A stretch of DNA of 64,000 nucleotides, taken from assembly GCF_000011005.1 (NCBI RefSeq), contig NC_013665.1, forward strand, positions 2,395,501-2,459,500, in the 5' to 3' direction. This DNA comes from Methanocella paludicola SANAE. GTDB taxonomy: Archaea > Halobacteriota > Methanocellia > Methanocellales > Methanocellaceae. Numbering within the stretch: the stretch's first letter is position 1; the number at the start of each line of letters is the position of its first letter. The notes under the pieces were generated by a model. That model made no database searches, was not told the origin of the DNA, and was given only the letters and a program-made list of their open reading frames with translations. This document shows, in pieces, positions 8,500 through 17,750 of this stretch. A program made the translations under genes and the position numbers.

Positions 8500-9690
8500 A
8501 TGAAGTACGCAGTCATCCTCGGCGACGGGATGTCCGATTACCCCGTCGAAGAACTGGATAATAATACTCCTTTGATGAGCGCCAGGAAGCCCCATATGGA
8601 TTTCATGGCTATGAACGCCCGGCACTACGGCCTGTGCCAGACAACCGTCGAGAGCCTGCCGGCCGGCAGCGACGTGGCGAACCTGGCCGTCCTGGGGTAC
8701 GACCCGGCCAGATACTATAACGGCCGGGGCCCGCTGGAGGCCATGAGCATGGGCATAAAGCTGAGGCCGGACGACGTCGCCTTCCGCTGTAACCTGATCA
8801 CGGTCCGGGACGGCCTGATCGCCGACTATAGCGCGGGCCACGTCACGTCCGGGGAAGCCTCGGAGCTGATCAGGTACGTCGACCGGGAAATGGGAAGCAA
8901 CGGCACCAGGTTCTATCCTGGTATAAGCTATCGCCATCTGATGGTGCTGGACGGTAAGGGCGCCGGCGCTGTCTGTGACGCCCCACACGATTTTACCGGC
9001 GAGCCTGTGGAAAGCCACCTTCCGAGGGGCGCGGAACATGAGCGGCTTATAGAGATGATCAAAAGGTCCTGGGAGCTTCTCGGCGAACATCCCATTAACA
9101 AGAAACGTGTTCGGGAAGGCAAAAACCCGGCCAACTCCATCTGGCCGTGGGGCCAGGGGAGGGCCCCCGCCATGCCCAAATTCATGGAAAAGTATGGCCT
9201 GAAGGGCTCCGTGATATCGGCGGTCGACCTCATCAAGGGCCTCGGCGTCTCGGCGGGTCTCGAGGTCATCGAGGTGCCCGGAGCGACGGGATATTTCGAT
9301 ACCGATTATCGTGCAAAGGCACGCTATGCGCTGGAGTCCCTCGAGAAGAACGACTTCGTCTTCATCCACGTCGAGGCGCCTGACGAGGCGGGGCACGAGG
9401 GAATGGTCAGGGAGAAGGTAAAGGCCATCGAGGACCTGGACAGTAAGGTCGTGGGCCCGATGCTTGAGGGCATGCGTAAGTTCGGCGATTTCCGCCTCAT
9501 GGTGTGCCCTGACCACCCGACCCCCCTTTCTATCAAGACTCATGCCCGGGACCCCGTCCCATACATAATATATGACTCCGGGAGGACGGGTAAGCCTGCT
9601 GAAGCCTATGACGAAAAAACAATGAAGGACGGACTCTTTATAAAAGATGGCTACCGGCTGATGGACCTATTCATCAATGACAGGCTATAG
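8500..9690 (+). CDS. apgM: 2,3-bisphosphoglycerate-independent phosphoglycerate mutase (archaeal type)
   Basis: Interconverts 3- and 2-phosphoglycerate in glycolysis and gluconeogenesis. At 396 residues it has the archaeal ApgM length and belongs to the alkaline phosphatase superfamily. Metal-site motifs are visible: MKYAVILGDGMSD at the N-terminus, the serine motif LPAGSDVANLAVLGYDP near residue 55, HVEAPDEAGHEG near 290, and CPDHPTP plus THARDPVP near 340. Enolase, the next pathway enzyme, is also in this window. The stop lies just before the thrB start, so the two are probably cotranscribed. Confidence 0.95.
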   Translation: MKYAVILGDGMSDYPVEELDNNTPLMSARKPHMDFMAMNARHYGLCQTTVESLPAGSDVANLAVLGYDPARYYNGRGPLEAMSMGIKLRPDDVAFRCNLITVRDGLIADYSAGHVTSGEASELIRYVDREMGSNGTRFYPGISYRHLMVLDGKGAGAVCDAPHDFTGEPVESHLPRGAEHERLIEMIKRSWELLGEHPINKKRVREGKNPANSIWPWGQGRAPAMPKFMEKYGLKGSVISAVDLIKGLGVSAGLEVIEVPGATGYFDTDYRAKARYALESLEKNDFVFIHVEAPDEAGHEGMVREKVKAIEDLDSKVVGPMLEGMRKFGDFRLMVCPDHPTPLSIKTHARDPVPYIIYDSGRTGKPAEAYDEKTMKDGLFIKDGYRLMDLFINDRL

Positions 9691-9697
9691 TGGTACT

Positions 9698-10582
9698 ATG
9701 GAACGCGTGCGTGTCAGGGCATCGGCGACTTCGGCCAACCTCGGGGCGGGGTTCGACGTGCTCGGCCTGGCGCTGGACGAGCCTTATGACGTCATCGAGG
9801 TGGAGCCGGCGGAGCGCCTGGAGATACGAATAGTGGGCAAGGGCGCGGGGTCCATACCCCTCGACCCGGAAAAGAACACTGCCGGCCTCGTGGCGAAGGC
9901 CATGGGAAGGGACGTGCTGATCACCATCCACAGCAACATCCGGCCTTCGGGGGGGCTGGGGAGCAGCGCTGCTCCGGCGGCCGGTACTGCTTTTGCCATT
10001 AACGAGCTTTTTTCGCTGGGCTATACCAGGGAGGGGCTGGTCCCCATCGCGGCGAAGGGCGAAGTGGCGGCCGCGGGCGTGGCGCACGCGGACAACGTGG
10101 GCCCGTGTATCATGGGCGGCCTGACTATCGTGTGCGGCGACCACGCGAAGAGCGTGGCCATGCCGGACGTAAGCGTGGTCGCGATACTGCCCGACATAGA
10201 GGTGAGCACGAAGGCGGCCCGGGAGCTGCTTCCGGCCTGCGTGCCCCTGAGGGAGATGGTGCTGAACGTGGGCAAGGCCTGCATGCTGGTGGCGGGTGCC
10301 TCCTCTAAAGACCCCGCGATGATCGGCCGCTCGCTGATGGGCTCATTCAACGAAAAATACCGGTCTCCGCTCATAAAAGGCTATGAGGATGTCAGGGCCG
10401 GGGCGCTAAGCCAGGGCGCATACGGGGTCGCCATCAGCGGCTCGGGGCCCACGATGATCGCCCTCTGCCCCGGGGAACGATCGAAACATGTCGAAAAGGC
10501 CATGATCGGGCAATTCGGCAAGCACGGCATTTCCTGCGAGTCCTTCATTACGAGGGTGGGCCAGGGAGTGCAAATTATTTAA
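9698..10582 (+). CDS. thrB: Homoserine kinase (GHMP family)
   Basis: Phosphorylates L-homoserine in threonine synthesis. GHMP-kinase signatures are the N-terminal VRASATSANLGAGFD strand-loop, the ATP-binding loop RPSGGLGSSAAPAAG near residue 85, and the C-terminal GVAISGSGPTM motif near 245. Starting at ATG 9698 gives an N-terminus (MERVRVRA) that matches family members. An upstream ATG at 9677 would overlap apgM by 14 bases and add seven residues. There is no clear ribosome binding site for either start. Confidence 0.92.
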   Translation: MERVRVRASATSANLGAGFDVLGLALDEPYDVIEVEPAERLEIRIVGKGAGSIPLDPEKNTAGLVAKAMGRDVLITIHSNIRPSGGLGSSAAPAAGTAFAINELFSLGYTREGLVPIAAKGEVAAAGVAHADNVGPCIMGGLTIVCGDHAKSVAMPDVSVVAILPDIEVSTKAARELLPACVPLREMVLNVGKACMLVAGASSKDPAMIGRSLMGSFNEKYRSPLIKGYEDVRAGALSQGAYGVAISGSGPTMIALCPGERSKHVEKAMIGQFGKHGISCESFITRVGQGVQII

Positions 10583-10611
10583 GCGAAGAATATCTAGAAG
10601 GATAGAATATC

Positions 10612-11220
10612 ATGGCGGAGGACAGGAACTACTTAACCGTGGCTGCCCTGGTTGTCGTAGGGCTGGTCGTGCTCATCGCGGTCGCGGGAGCGGCCTATTT
10701 ATTGTTCACGTCCCTCGTCGGCGTGCCCACGCCGACCCCGACCCCGACGCCGGAGCCCGTGATGACTCCCACGCCCTATGCGATCATACCCTCTGGGCCT
10801 GTTACGGTAACGGCAACACCATCGGGCGCTACGCCCCTGCCGACGGCCGTCCAGCCAGTCGTAAAGTCTTCCAGCCTTGTGGGCTACGGCACCGATAAGG
10901 ACGTGTACAAGCGAGGTGACACGGCCATCGCCTACATGGTCATCAAGAACACGGGAACAGTACCTATCGATGAGGCCACGCTGAACATCAAGGTAGAAAG
11001 GTATGTCTCCATCGTGGGTTACGTGAACGTGCAGAGCCCGACCACGACGCTGACCGGCCTTAACATCAAGCCCGGTGAGACGAAGAGGGCGGAATATCTC
11101 ATCACCATACCCGGCGACTACGAGGGCGTATCCACGGCCGGCAAGTACCGGTTCACCATAGAGGTCATCGTCTGGGGCAACAATATCGGCAGCTTCCAGA
11201 AAGAGGTTACCGTACAGTAA
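10612..11220 (+). CDS. Membrane-anchored exported protein with C-terminal beta-sandwich domain
   Basis: A 202-residue protein. A single hydrophobic segment at about residues 9-34 anchors it, a Pro/Thr-rich spacer follows (residues ~40-80), and the rest is a domain beginning GYGTDKDVYKRGDTA with NTG and IKPGET turns, as in CARDB-like or COG1361-like beta-sandwiches. The next gene encodes the same domain on a cleavable signal peptide, so they are paralogues. The function is unknown. An extracellular role is inferred from the anchor and spacer. Confidence 0.7.
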   Translation: MAEDRNYLTVAALVVVGLVVLIAVAGAAYLLFTSLVGVPTPTPTPTPEPVMTPTPYAIIPSGPVTVTATPSGATPLPTAVQPVVKSSSLVGYGTDKDVYKRGDTAIAYMVIKNTGTVPIDEATLNIKVERYVSIVGYVNVQSPTTTLTGLNIKPGETKRAEYLITIPGDYEGVSTAGKYRFTIEVIVWGNNIGSFQKEVTVQ

Positions 11221-11368
11221 GCTCTTCCATATTATTCTTTTGGCGTGCGACCGGCATATAATATATTAGTATGTCCCTGCGATAAGAGCCCGGTAAATGG
11301 TGTTTAAACGGCATTATTTTTCGGGTATAAATAATAGGCCGCGGCCATATACTGGCATGGGGTGTATA

Positions 11369-11893
11369 ATGGTGAGAAGCGTTTTTAAGCTGATGCTGGC
11401 GTTCGGGCTTATCGCGGCCGGCGCCATGATGATCGTGTCGGGCGTGCAGGGAGCATCCGGCGCCGCCCCGGTAAATGTGTCGCAGACGGGCCCGGTCGCC
11501 GTCAGTGCCACGACGACCGCATTGCCTCCGGGAGCGGCCGGCTCTGAGGTCGTAGGTTATGGCACAGACAAGGATACCTATAACCGGGGAGACACGGCGA
11601 AAGGATATATCGAGCTAAAGAACACGGGCAACTCCGTCATAAACGACGCCACGATCCGGGTCACGGCGTCGAGGAACGTGCCGGCGCTGGGCACTGTGTC
11701 GCTGGGAACGAAGGACTTCAAGCTCACGGGATTGGGCATTAAGCCAGGAGAGATGAAGAAGGCCCAGTTCTCGGTCGATATTCCAAAAGAGTATAGTGGG
11801 TTCTCCACCGCGGGCGATTATACGATCAGCGGCAAGGTGCTGGTGAACGGTAAGGAGGTAGGCGCCTTCAGTAAGAAGGTCAAAGTCGTATAA
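11369..11893 (+). CDS. Secreted paralogue of the preceding beta-sandwich protein
   Basis: A 174-residue exported protein starting MVRSVFKLMLAFGLIAAG, followed by a spacer and a domain starting GYGTDKDTYNRGDTA. It is clearly related to the C-terminal domain of the upstream gene, with shared NTG, LTGLxIKPGE and STAGxY positions. ATG 11369 is preferred because it begins a good signal peptide and has a GGGGTG ribosome site five bases upstream. An in-frame ATG at 11297 would add 24 residues that bury the signal peptide. The function is unknown. Confidence 0.65.
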   Translation: MVRSVFKLMLAFGLIAAGAMMIVSGVQGASGAAPVNVSQTGPVAVSATTTALPPGAAGSEVVGYGTDKDTYNRGDTAKGYIELKNTGNSVINDATIRVTASRNVPALGTVSLGTKDFKLTGLGIKPGEMKKAQFSVDIPKEYSGFSTAGDYTISGKVLVNGKEVGAFSKKVKVV

Positions 11894-11964
11894 CATCTTT
11901 TCAATTTTTTGTACCGGCCTTTTATCGTCAGGTCATTATTATAAACATGCCTGTGGTCCATTTC

Positions 11965-13191
11965 ATGGTGATCTTTTTGGGGGAGACTGTCGTCATCGCG
12001 CCCACGACCCGTAATGAGGGGCATGGCAAGTTCGTGCTGGACGTCGACGAGGAAGGGATCGTGAAGAAGGGGAACTTTTTAAGCATGGTCACGGTGAGAG
12101 GCTTCGAGAAATTTCTTGTCGGCAGGGGAATGGAGTTCGCGCCCGTGGCCACGAGCCGTTTTTGCGGCCTGTGCCCTCCGACGCATGCGACGGCGTCCTC
12201 CGAGGCGGTAGAGCGCTCCATCGGCCTGAGCCCTCCGCGTCACGGGCTGCTGCTGAGAGAGCTCTGTAACATCGGCAACCATCTTCACGATCACCCGCTT
12301 CAGCAGGTGCTCATACTCCCGGATTTTGTCAAGGACCCCGAAAAATATAGGGAAGCGCTGGCCCGCATCCAGAAGATGCGCCGCATAGGCCAGTACATCT
12401 GTAATGTCGTGGGCGGCGAGGCCATTCACTCGCCGTACATCCGGGTGGGCGGCATGTACACGAACATCAGCGAGGCGGCCAGGCATAAGCTCACGGCGAT
12501 GCTGGAGGAGTTTACGCAGTATCACGAGGCACAGAGCCGCTTCATGGAGGAGGCGTTCAGCGCCGCCGGCGTTCCCCCGGGACTGGGCGTGAACGACGTG
12601 GACATGATGGCCACGGACCTCATCTATGGCCGGTCAGATGTGTTCGAGGAGAAATATTTCCCCTATTATTCTGAGCTATTGCCTGCCAACTATTACGGGA
12701 AGGAGATCGGCGTGGAGGCCTGCACCCGTATCCCCCTGCTCCGTGGCAAGATCGTGGAAGTAGGCCCTGTAGCCCGTTTATGGAAGTATAAGGGCTGGAG
12801 AGAGAAGGGGACGATGGCCCTGAACCGGGCGAGGCTGACGGAGATCTCGCTCAGGATAGAGCGAGGGCTGGAGATCCTTCGGGAGCTGAATACGCGGGCG
12901 CATACTCTGAACAGGCCTGTTTCTTATGGCATTGGGCGTCTGGGGATAGGTGTTAACGAGGCGCCCAGGGGCACGAATGTCCATATTACTCGTGTCGAGG
13001 ACGGCCGGATCACCTATTATAAGGCCATGCCGGCGACCATGTGGAACATATCGACCATCGGGAAGTCCACGGAGGGATTCCACTATAAGTGGGCACAGTG
13101 GGTCATGCGGTCGTACGACCCCTGCATTTCCTGCGCCACCCACATGATCGTCATGCACGAGGGCCGGGTCGTGGAGGAGAGGTTCATATGA
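11965..13191 (+). CDS. frhA: Coenzyme F420-reducing-type [NiFe] hydrogenase, alpha (large) subunit
   Basis: Large subunit carrying the Ni-Fe site of an FrhA-type (group 3a-like) hydrogenase, which uses H2 to reduce F420. Ni ligands are visible as the N-terminal CGLC motif (SRFCGLCPPTH, where most relatives have RICGIC) and the C-terminal DPCISCATH. The opening TTRNEGHGKF matches the family's conserved TTRxEGHG. A TATAAA at 11940-11945 predicts transcription starting near 11965-11970, so ATG 11965 is preferred over ATG 11947, which lies too close to the TATA box. The stop overlaps the ATG of frhG. Confidence 0.85.
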   Translation: MVIFLGETVVIAPTTRNEGHGKFVLDVDEEGIVKKGNFLSMVTVRGFEKFLVGRGMEFAPVATSRFCGLCPPTHATASSEAVERSIGLSPPRHGLLLRELCNIGNHLHDHPLQQVLILPDFVKDPEKYREALARIQKMRRIGQYICNVVGGEAIHSPYIRVGGMYTNISEAARHKLTAMLEEFTQYHEAQSRFMEEAFSAAGVPPGLGVNDVDMMATDLIYGRSDVFEEKYFPYYSELLPANYYGKEIGVEACTRIPLLRGKIVEVGPVARLWKYKGWREKGTMALNRARLTEISLRIERGLEILRELNTRAHTLNRPVSYGIGRLGIGVNEAPRGTNVHITRVEDGRITYYKAMPATMWNISTIGKSTEGFHYKWAQWVMRSYDPCISCATHMIVMHEGRVVEERFI

Positions 13192-13895
13192 GCAAGCCGA
13201 AGTTCGCCTACGTCCACCTGGCCGCCTGTTCCGGCTGCGAGATATCGTTCCTGGACAACTTCGAGCGGCTGCTGGACATGATGGACATGGTCGATATCGA
13301 GTACATGACGCTTATCAAGGACGCCACCGATATACCTAAGGTCGATATCGTCTTCGTGGACGGGGCCGCCTGCCTGCAATCGGAGGATGCTGTGGAGACG
13401 CTGAAAAAGGCGCGCGAGAACGCCACTTATCTGGTGGCCTGGGGCGGGTGCTCGTCGACAGCGACTATCAATAATTTTTCTAGAGGAGGCCAGCTCCCCC
13501 AGCCCCAGCACGAGTCCTTTCCGCCGATAAAGCGCCTGGTCAAGGTGGACGCCTCCGTGCCGGGCTCTCCTCCCGGGCCAGGCATGGCGTATAACGTGAT
13601 AAGGGCGTTCGTGGAGGGGGACCTGGACTACTTGAAGTACCTTTCGTCATACAGCCTGGGCGGCTTCGCCTGCGGCTGCGACCTGTGGAAGGACATTGTC
13701 GATAACGGCCTGTGCATCGGGTGCGGTGCCTGCGCGATGGCCTGCCCGACCCGGGCCATCACCATGGTCGAAGGCCGGCCTAATAACGTGTTCGAGCGGT
13801 GCGTGAAGTGTGGCGCCTGCTATGCGCAGTGCCCCCGTAGCTTCCTGCCTACGGCGGCCATCGAGAAGCTGATGGACAGGCTGATGGAGGATTGA
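13188..13895 (+). CDS. frhG: F420-reducing-type hydrogenase gamma (small) subunit
   Basis: The 235-residue electron-transfer subunit. The N-terminal half is the [NiFe] small-subunit fold with the proximal-cluster motif AACSGCEIS and downstream WGGCSST. The C-terminal half has two ferredoxin-type cluster motifs, CIGCGACAMACP and CVKCGACYAQCP, characteristic of FrhG. The start is ATG 13188, overlapping the frhA stop as ATGA. A longer in-frame opening upstream gives a His/Arg-rich tail unlike the family. It would pass electrons from the Ni-Fe site to FrhB. Confidence 0.92.
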   Translation: MSKPKFAYVHLAACSGCEISFLDNFERLLDMMDMVDIEYMTLIKDATDIPKVDIVFVDGAACLQSEDAVETLKKARENATYLVAWGGCSSTATINNFSRGGQLPQPQHESFPPIKRLVKVDASVPGSPPGPGMAYNVIRAFVEGDLDYLKYLSSYSLGGFACGCDLWKDIVDNGLCIGCGACAMACPTRAITMVEGRPNNVFERCVKCGACYAQCPRSFLPTAAIEKLMDRLMED

Positions 13896-13896
13896 C

Positions 13897-14754
13897 ATGG
13901 CATACCAGGGTTTCGGGAAATATAAGGAAGTCTTGAGCGCCCGGTCTGCGGACGAGGAGATCCGTAACATCGCCCAGGACGGGGGGACCACGACGGCACT
14001 GTTGTGTTTTGCCCTCGAGACCGGCTTCATCGACGGGGCGGTGCTGACGAAAAAATCGAGCAGGGAGTGGGTGCCCGCCCAGTACGTGGCGACGACCCGG
14101 GACGAGATCCTCCAGTCGGCGAAGAGCGTCTACGCGCTGTCCCCCAGCCTGTACCGGCTGAAGGAGGCGACGAGGGAAAGGGCCCTGAGTAAGGTGGGCT
14201 ATGTGGGGCTGCCCTGCCAGATCGAGGCGGTCCGCAAGATGCAGCTGTACCCGTTCGGGGCACGGGATATCGTGGAGAGCCTGGCCCTCGTCATCGGCAT
14301 CTTTTGTTTCGAGAACTTTTATCCCGAGAGCCTGAAAGCCATTGTAGAAGGCCTGGGCGAGGAGCCCCTGGAGGATGTGGTGCGCATGCGGTGTGCCTCC
14401 GGGAAGTTCAGGACGGAGGGGGAGAAGGGCATTATCGTGCCGCTAAAGCAGGCGTCCCGGTACATTCAGGACGGCGACCGCATCTGCCCGGACCTCGTGT
14501 CGGAGTGGGCGGATATCTCGGCGGGCTCCGTGGGCTCGGACCCCGGATGGAATACTGTCTTCCTCAGGACGAAGAAGGGCCACGACTTTTTCCAGCAGGC
14601 CACCGGGGCTGGCGCCATAGAGACGAAGGAGATCAGCGAGGAAGGGCTTAAGGCACTCGAAAAGCTGGCCGTAGCGAAGAAGGACCGGGCGAAAAAACAT
14701 ATCGCAAAGCGCGAGGAGCTCGGGCTTTACGTGACCCGGGACATCTACTATTGA
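13897..14754 (+). CDS. frhB: F420-binding hydrogenase beta subunit
   Basis: A 285-residue FrhB/FdhB-family protein that binds FAD and an Fe-S cluster and reduces F420. Motifs include DGGTTTALL near residue 28, VGLPCQIEAVRKM near 105, and GIFCFENFYPE near 130. It starts one base after the frhG stop, completing an A-G-B operon. No frhD-type maturation protease gene lies in or next to this operon. Its 3' end overlaps a convergent methyltransferase gene by seven bases. Confidence 0.92.
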   Translation: MAYQGFGKYKEVLSARSADEEIRNIAQDGGTTTALLCFALETGFIDGAVLTKKSSREWVPAQYVATTRDEILQSAKSVYALSPSLYRLKEATRERALSKVGYVGLPCQIEAVRKMQLYPFGARDIVESLALVIGIFCFENFYPESLKAIVEGLGEEPLEDVVRMRCASGKFRTEGEKGIIVPLKQASRYIQDGDRICPDLVSEWADISAGSVGSDPGWNTVFLRTKKGHDFFQQATGAGAIETKEISEEGLKALEKLAVAKKDRAKKHIAKREELGLYVTRDIYY

Positions 14755-15389
14755 GGCTTCCGCGCCCGGACATAATAAGCGTTGAGCCGGCTCCTAACCA
14801 GGTCCATCCGCTCGATCCGGAACCGGGCCTGCCCCAGGAATGACTGTAATTTTTCCGAGGTCAATGGCCAGCTTTTTTTAGGCGCAAAGCCGAACCTCAG
14901 GTGGAACTGGAAGGAGAGGAGCGTACGCTGGACGCGGCCCATGCCGTCTTCCGTATAGTTGATGATGAGCAGCATGCCGCCGGGCTTCAGCACCCGAAAG
15001 CACTCTTTTAGCGCTCTGGCGGGGTCGTCGAGCGTATGTAGCATGTTCGCCATCAGGGCTGTGTCGAAAGTGCTCGAGGGCAGCCCAGGCGATTCGCTAT
15101 CCTGCACCTGAAAAGAGACGTTGTGAAGGTCACGCAGGTTCGATCGGGCGGCGTCCACCATCCCTGGGGACATATCGGTTGCGAGGACATGCTTTGCATT
15201 CCCCGCGATAACCCTGGTGAAATATCCTGTCCCGCAGCCGAACTCGACGGCATTGCCCGGATCATGCTCGCTTGCGAGAATGGCGGCCAGGTTCCTGCGG
15301 ACATCCCTGCCGATCATGCCCTCGAGCGTATCGTCATACGTGTCCGCGAACCTGCCCCAGTAATCGTCTTTGTCCCGGTGCTCCAGCAT
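14748..15389 (-). CDS. Class I SAM-dependent methyltransferase
   Basis: A 213-residue Rossmann methyltransferase. Motif I is VEFGCGTGYFTRVI near residue 48, an acidic residue ends strand 2 (LATDMSPGM), and the post-motif LKPGGMLLIINY is typical of the UbiE/Methyltransf_11 group. The substrate cannot be read from the sequence. It faces the frh operon tail to tail. Confidence 0.8.
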   Translation of the reverse strand: MLEHRDKDDYWGRFADTYDDTLEGMIGRDVRRNLAAILASEHDPGNAVEFGCGTGYFTRVIAGNAKHVLATDMSPGMVDAARSNLRDLHNVSFQVQDSESPGLPSSTFDTALMANMLHTLDDPARALKECFRVLKPGGMLLIINYTEDGMGRVQRTLLSFQFHLRFGFAPKKSWPLTSEKLQSFLGQARFRIERMDLVRSRLNAYYVRARKPQ

Positions 15390-15589
15390 AAGGGTAAATT
15401 ATTAATTTTTTATTATATTAATAATCTTACCAGTTTAATGCATTAAAATGAGCGAACAGTAGTTCCATATTTGCTCTTTTTATGTTTTTTCTTCGATGCG
15501 ACGCACGTACAGCCCTCCGGTTGGTAACACGAAACCACGAATTCTATTATATCCCACGTAAGGGCACGAAATGCACAAAGGTAAAAAGT

Positions 15590-16636
15590 TCAGATATGCT
15601 CGTAAAGCGTATTCCTCTCCACGGGCACCCGGTCGATGGCCCGAATAAGCTGGATGAACTCTTCCTTTGAGAGGTACTCGCCGTGCTCGGAGCCGCCGGC
15701 TATGGAGATCTTGTCCTCGATCATGGTGCCGCCGAAGTCGTTGGCCCCGGCGCAGAGGGCGGCCTGCGATAGTTTGACGCCCATCTTGATCCAGGAGACC
15801 TGGATGTTGGGGATGTCCTGTCCGAAGATGACCCGGGCCAGCGCGTGCAGGCGCAGGTCGTCCATGCCGCTCACGCCTTTAGACTGGCCGCTGAGCCGGT
15901 TGTTCTCGTGCATGAAGGTGAGAGGTATGAACTCGGTGAAGCCGTGAGTCTCGCGCTGGATGTCCCTTAGAAGGAACATGTGGTCGATGCGGTCCTCCCA
16001 GGTCTCCAGGGTGCCATACATGATGGTGGACGTGGTCCTTATGCCCAGACGGTGGGCGTCCTTGATGATGTCGACCCACTCTCGCGTTGACACCTTTCTG
16101 GGACAGATCTTTTCCCGGACCGAGTCGACCAGGATCTCGGCCGAGGCCCCGGTGATCGTGTTCAGCCCCGCCTTCTTGAAGGCGGCCATGGCCTCTGCCG
16201 GAGTGACGCCCGACACTTTCGCCGCATAGTGGACCTCCATCGGGGACAGGGCGTGGATCATGATATCGTACTTCGACTTGATGGCTTCGAAGAGGTCGCA
16301 GTAGTACTCCACGGTCATGTAGGGCATGACACCTGAGATGAGGCACAGCTCGGTGGCGCCGATATCCTTTGCCTCGCCGACCCTCTGCAGGACATCATCG
16401 GTGCTGAGCTTAAAGCCGATGTTGTTCCTGAAGGAGCAGAAGTCGCACCCGATCATGCACCGGTCGGTGATCTCGACGAGCCGGTTCACGACGTAGGTGA
16501 TCTCATCGCCGGCGATCGTCTTTCGCAGCTCGTTCGCCGTGTCGAAGAGCTCGAATGGGTTGGCTTTCACGAGCTCAAGCGCGTCCTTCTTCGTGATATC
16601 CCCTGCGAGCGAGCGCTCATAGATGTCCTTTAGCAT
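15590..16636 (-). CDS. cofH: CofH-like radical SAM enzyme (F420 chromophore synthase subunit 2 paralogue)
   Basis: A 348-residue radical SAM protein of the CofH/MqnC family. The cluster ligands are CMIGCDFC (CX3CX2C), near residue 57. It is closely related along its length to the adjacent CofH, sharing [40 protein letters not shown] and ANDFGGTMIEDKIS. CofH condenses the tyrosine-derived radical with 5-amino-6-ribitylaminouracil in Fo synthesis. It differs from the neighbour in the strand ending CLISGVMPYM, where the neighbour has [10 protein letters not shown], so this may be a specialised or second CofH. The gap to the next gene is about 46 bp. Confidence 0.85.
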   Translation of the reverse strand: MLKDIYERSLAGDITKKDALELVKANPFELFDTANELRKTIAGDEITYVVNRLVEITDRCMIGCDFCSFRNNIGFKLSTDDVLQRVGEAKDIGATELCLISGVMPYMTVEYYCDLFEAIKSKYDIMIHALSPMEVHYAAKVSGVTPAEAMAAFKKAGLNTITGASAEILVDSVREKICPRKVSTREWVDIIKDAHRLGIRTTSTIMYGTLETWEDRIDHMFLLRDIQRETHGFTEFIPLTFMHENNRLSGQSKGVSGMDDLRLHALARVIFGQDIPNIQVSWIKMGVKLSQAALCAGANDFGGTMIEDKISIAGGSEHGEYLSKEEFIQLIRAIDRVPVERNTLYEHI

Positions 16637-16682
16637 GATCCACCTATTTTGTGGCTATAAAAAGAAGCTCATCGGTAATAAA

Positions 16683-17750
16683 TCATCCGATATACTTGTA
16701 GAGGGTAGTGCGCTGCCTCGGCGTACGCCCGGCATCCCGGATGATGGCCCGCAGTTCCTCGGGCGACATGCACTCTCCCGAAGTCGCGCCCGCCGTCTTC
16801 GATATACGCTCCTCCATGAGCGTGCCGCCCAGGTCGTTGGCGCCGCAGTGGAGCGCGACCTGCGCCAGCTTGGGGCCGAGCTTGACCCACGACGCCTGCA
16901 CGTTCACCAGGTCCCTCCCGAAGATCAGCCGGGCGAGGGCGTACATCCGCAGGTCATCCAGGCCGCTGGCGCCCATGGAGCCCTTTTCTTTCAGGACGAC
17001 GCTGCCCAGCGGGCTGTTCTTGCTCATGAACGACAGGGGAACGAACTCGGTGAAACCATGTGTCTTACGCTGGATGCCTCTCTGGATAAAGAGGTGGTCG
17101 AGCCGGTCCTTCCATGTCTCGATGTGGCCGTACATGATGGTGGCCGTGGTGGGTATGCCGGTCTCGTGTGCCTTTGTGACCACGTCGACCCATTGTTCAG
17201 TGTTAAGCTTGTCCGGACAGATCTTCTCCCGGACCGAGTCGACGAGGATCTCTGCGGCCGTGCCGGGCATGGAGCCGAGCCCGGCATTCTTTAGCTCTTT
17301 TAATGAGTGGGAAACACTTACTCCTGAGATCCGGCTCATGTGGAAGACTTCCATGGGCGAAAAGGCGTGGATGTCGATATCATATTTGCCTTTAATGGAT
17401 TTGAGCATGGCGACGTAGTCCTTAAGGTACATATCCGAGAGCAGGCCCCCCTGGATACAGACCTCGGTCGCGCCGTAGGCCTTCGCCTCGCCCACCTTTT
17501 TCAATAGCTGCTCGTCGGTGAGCCGGTAGTTCTCACGATTGCGGAAGGCGCAAAAGCGGCAGGTGCCTATGCAGATATCCGTAAAGTTCATGTTCCTGTT
17601 GACCACGTAGGAGACGGTATCGCCCACGAGCTCCCTGCGTACGGCGTCGGCCGTCTGGAACAGCTCGAATGGGTCCGCCTTCAGTAACGCCATTGCGTCC
17701 CTTTTGGTGATCTTTCCTGCAAGCGATCGCTCGTAAATGTCCTTAAACAC
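16683..17750 (-). CDS. cofH: 5-amino-6-(D-ribitylamino)uracil-L-tyrosine 4-hydroxyphenyl transferase (CofH)
   Basis: The more canonical CofH copy, 355 residues. The radical SAM motif CIGTCRFC (CX3CX2C) lies near residue 60, followed by the family strand EVCIQGGL. It acts with CofG to make Fo, the deazaflavin core of F420. Its start overlaps the cofG stop by eight bases, giving the order cofG-cofH-cofH on the minus strand and implying one transcript. Confidence 0.93.
   Translation of the reverse strand: MFKDIYERSLAGKITKRDAMALLKADPFELFQTADAVRRELVGDTVSYVVNRNMNFTDICIGTCRFCAFRNRENYRLTDEQLLKKVGEAKAYGATEVCIQGGLLSDMYLKDYVAMLKSIKGKYDIDIHAFSPMEVFHMSRISGVSVSHSLKELKNAGLGSMPGTAAEILVDSVREKICPDKLNTEQWVDVVTKAHETGIPTTATIMYGHIETWKDRLDHLFIQRGIQRKTHGFTEFVPLSFMSKNSPLGSVVLKEKGSMGASGLDDLRMYALARLIFGRDLVNVQASWVKLGPKLAQVALHCGANDLGGTLMEERISKTAGATSGECMSPEELRAIIRDAGRTPRQRTTLYKYIG

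Noticed and set aside
8476-9543. Minus-strand open frame opposite phosphoglycerate mutase
   Set aside because: The sense strand encodes a complete, clearly conserved enzyme; the antisense translation is low-complexity and unlike any family.
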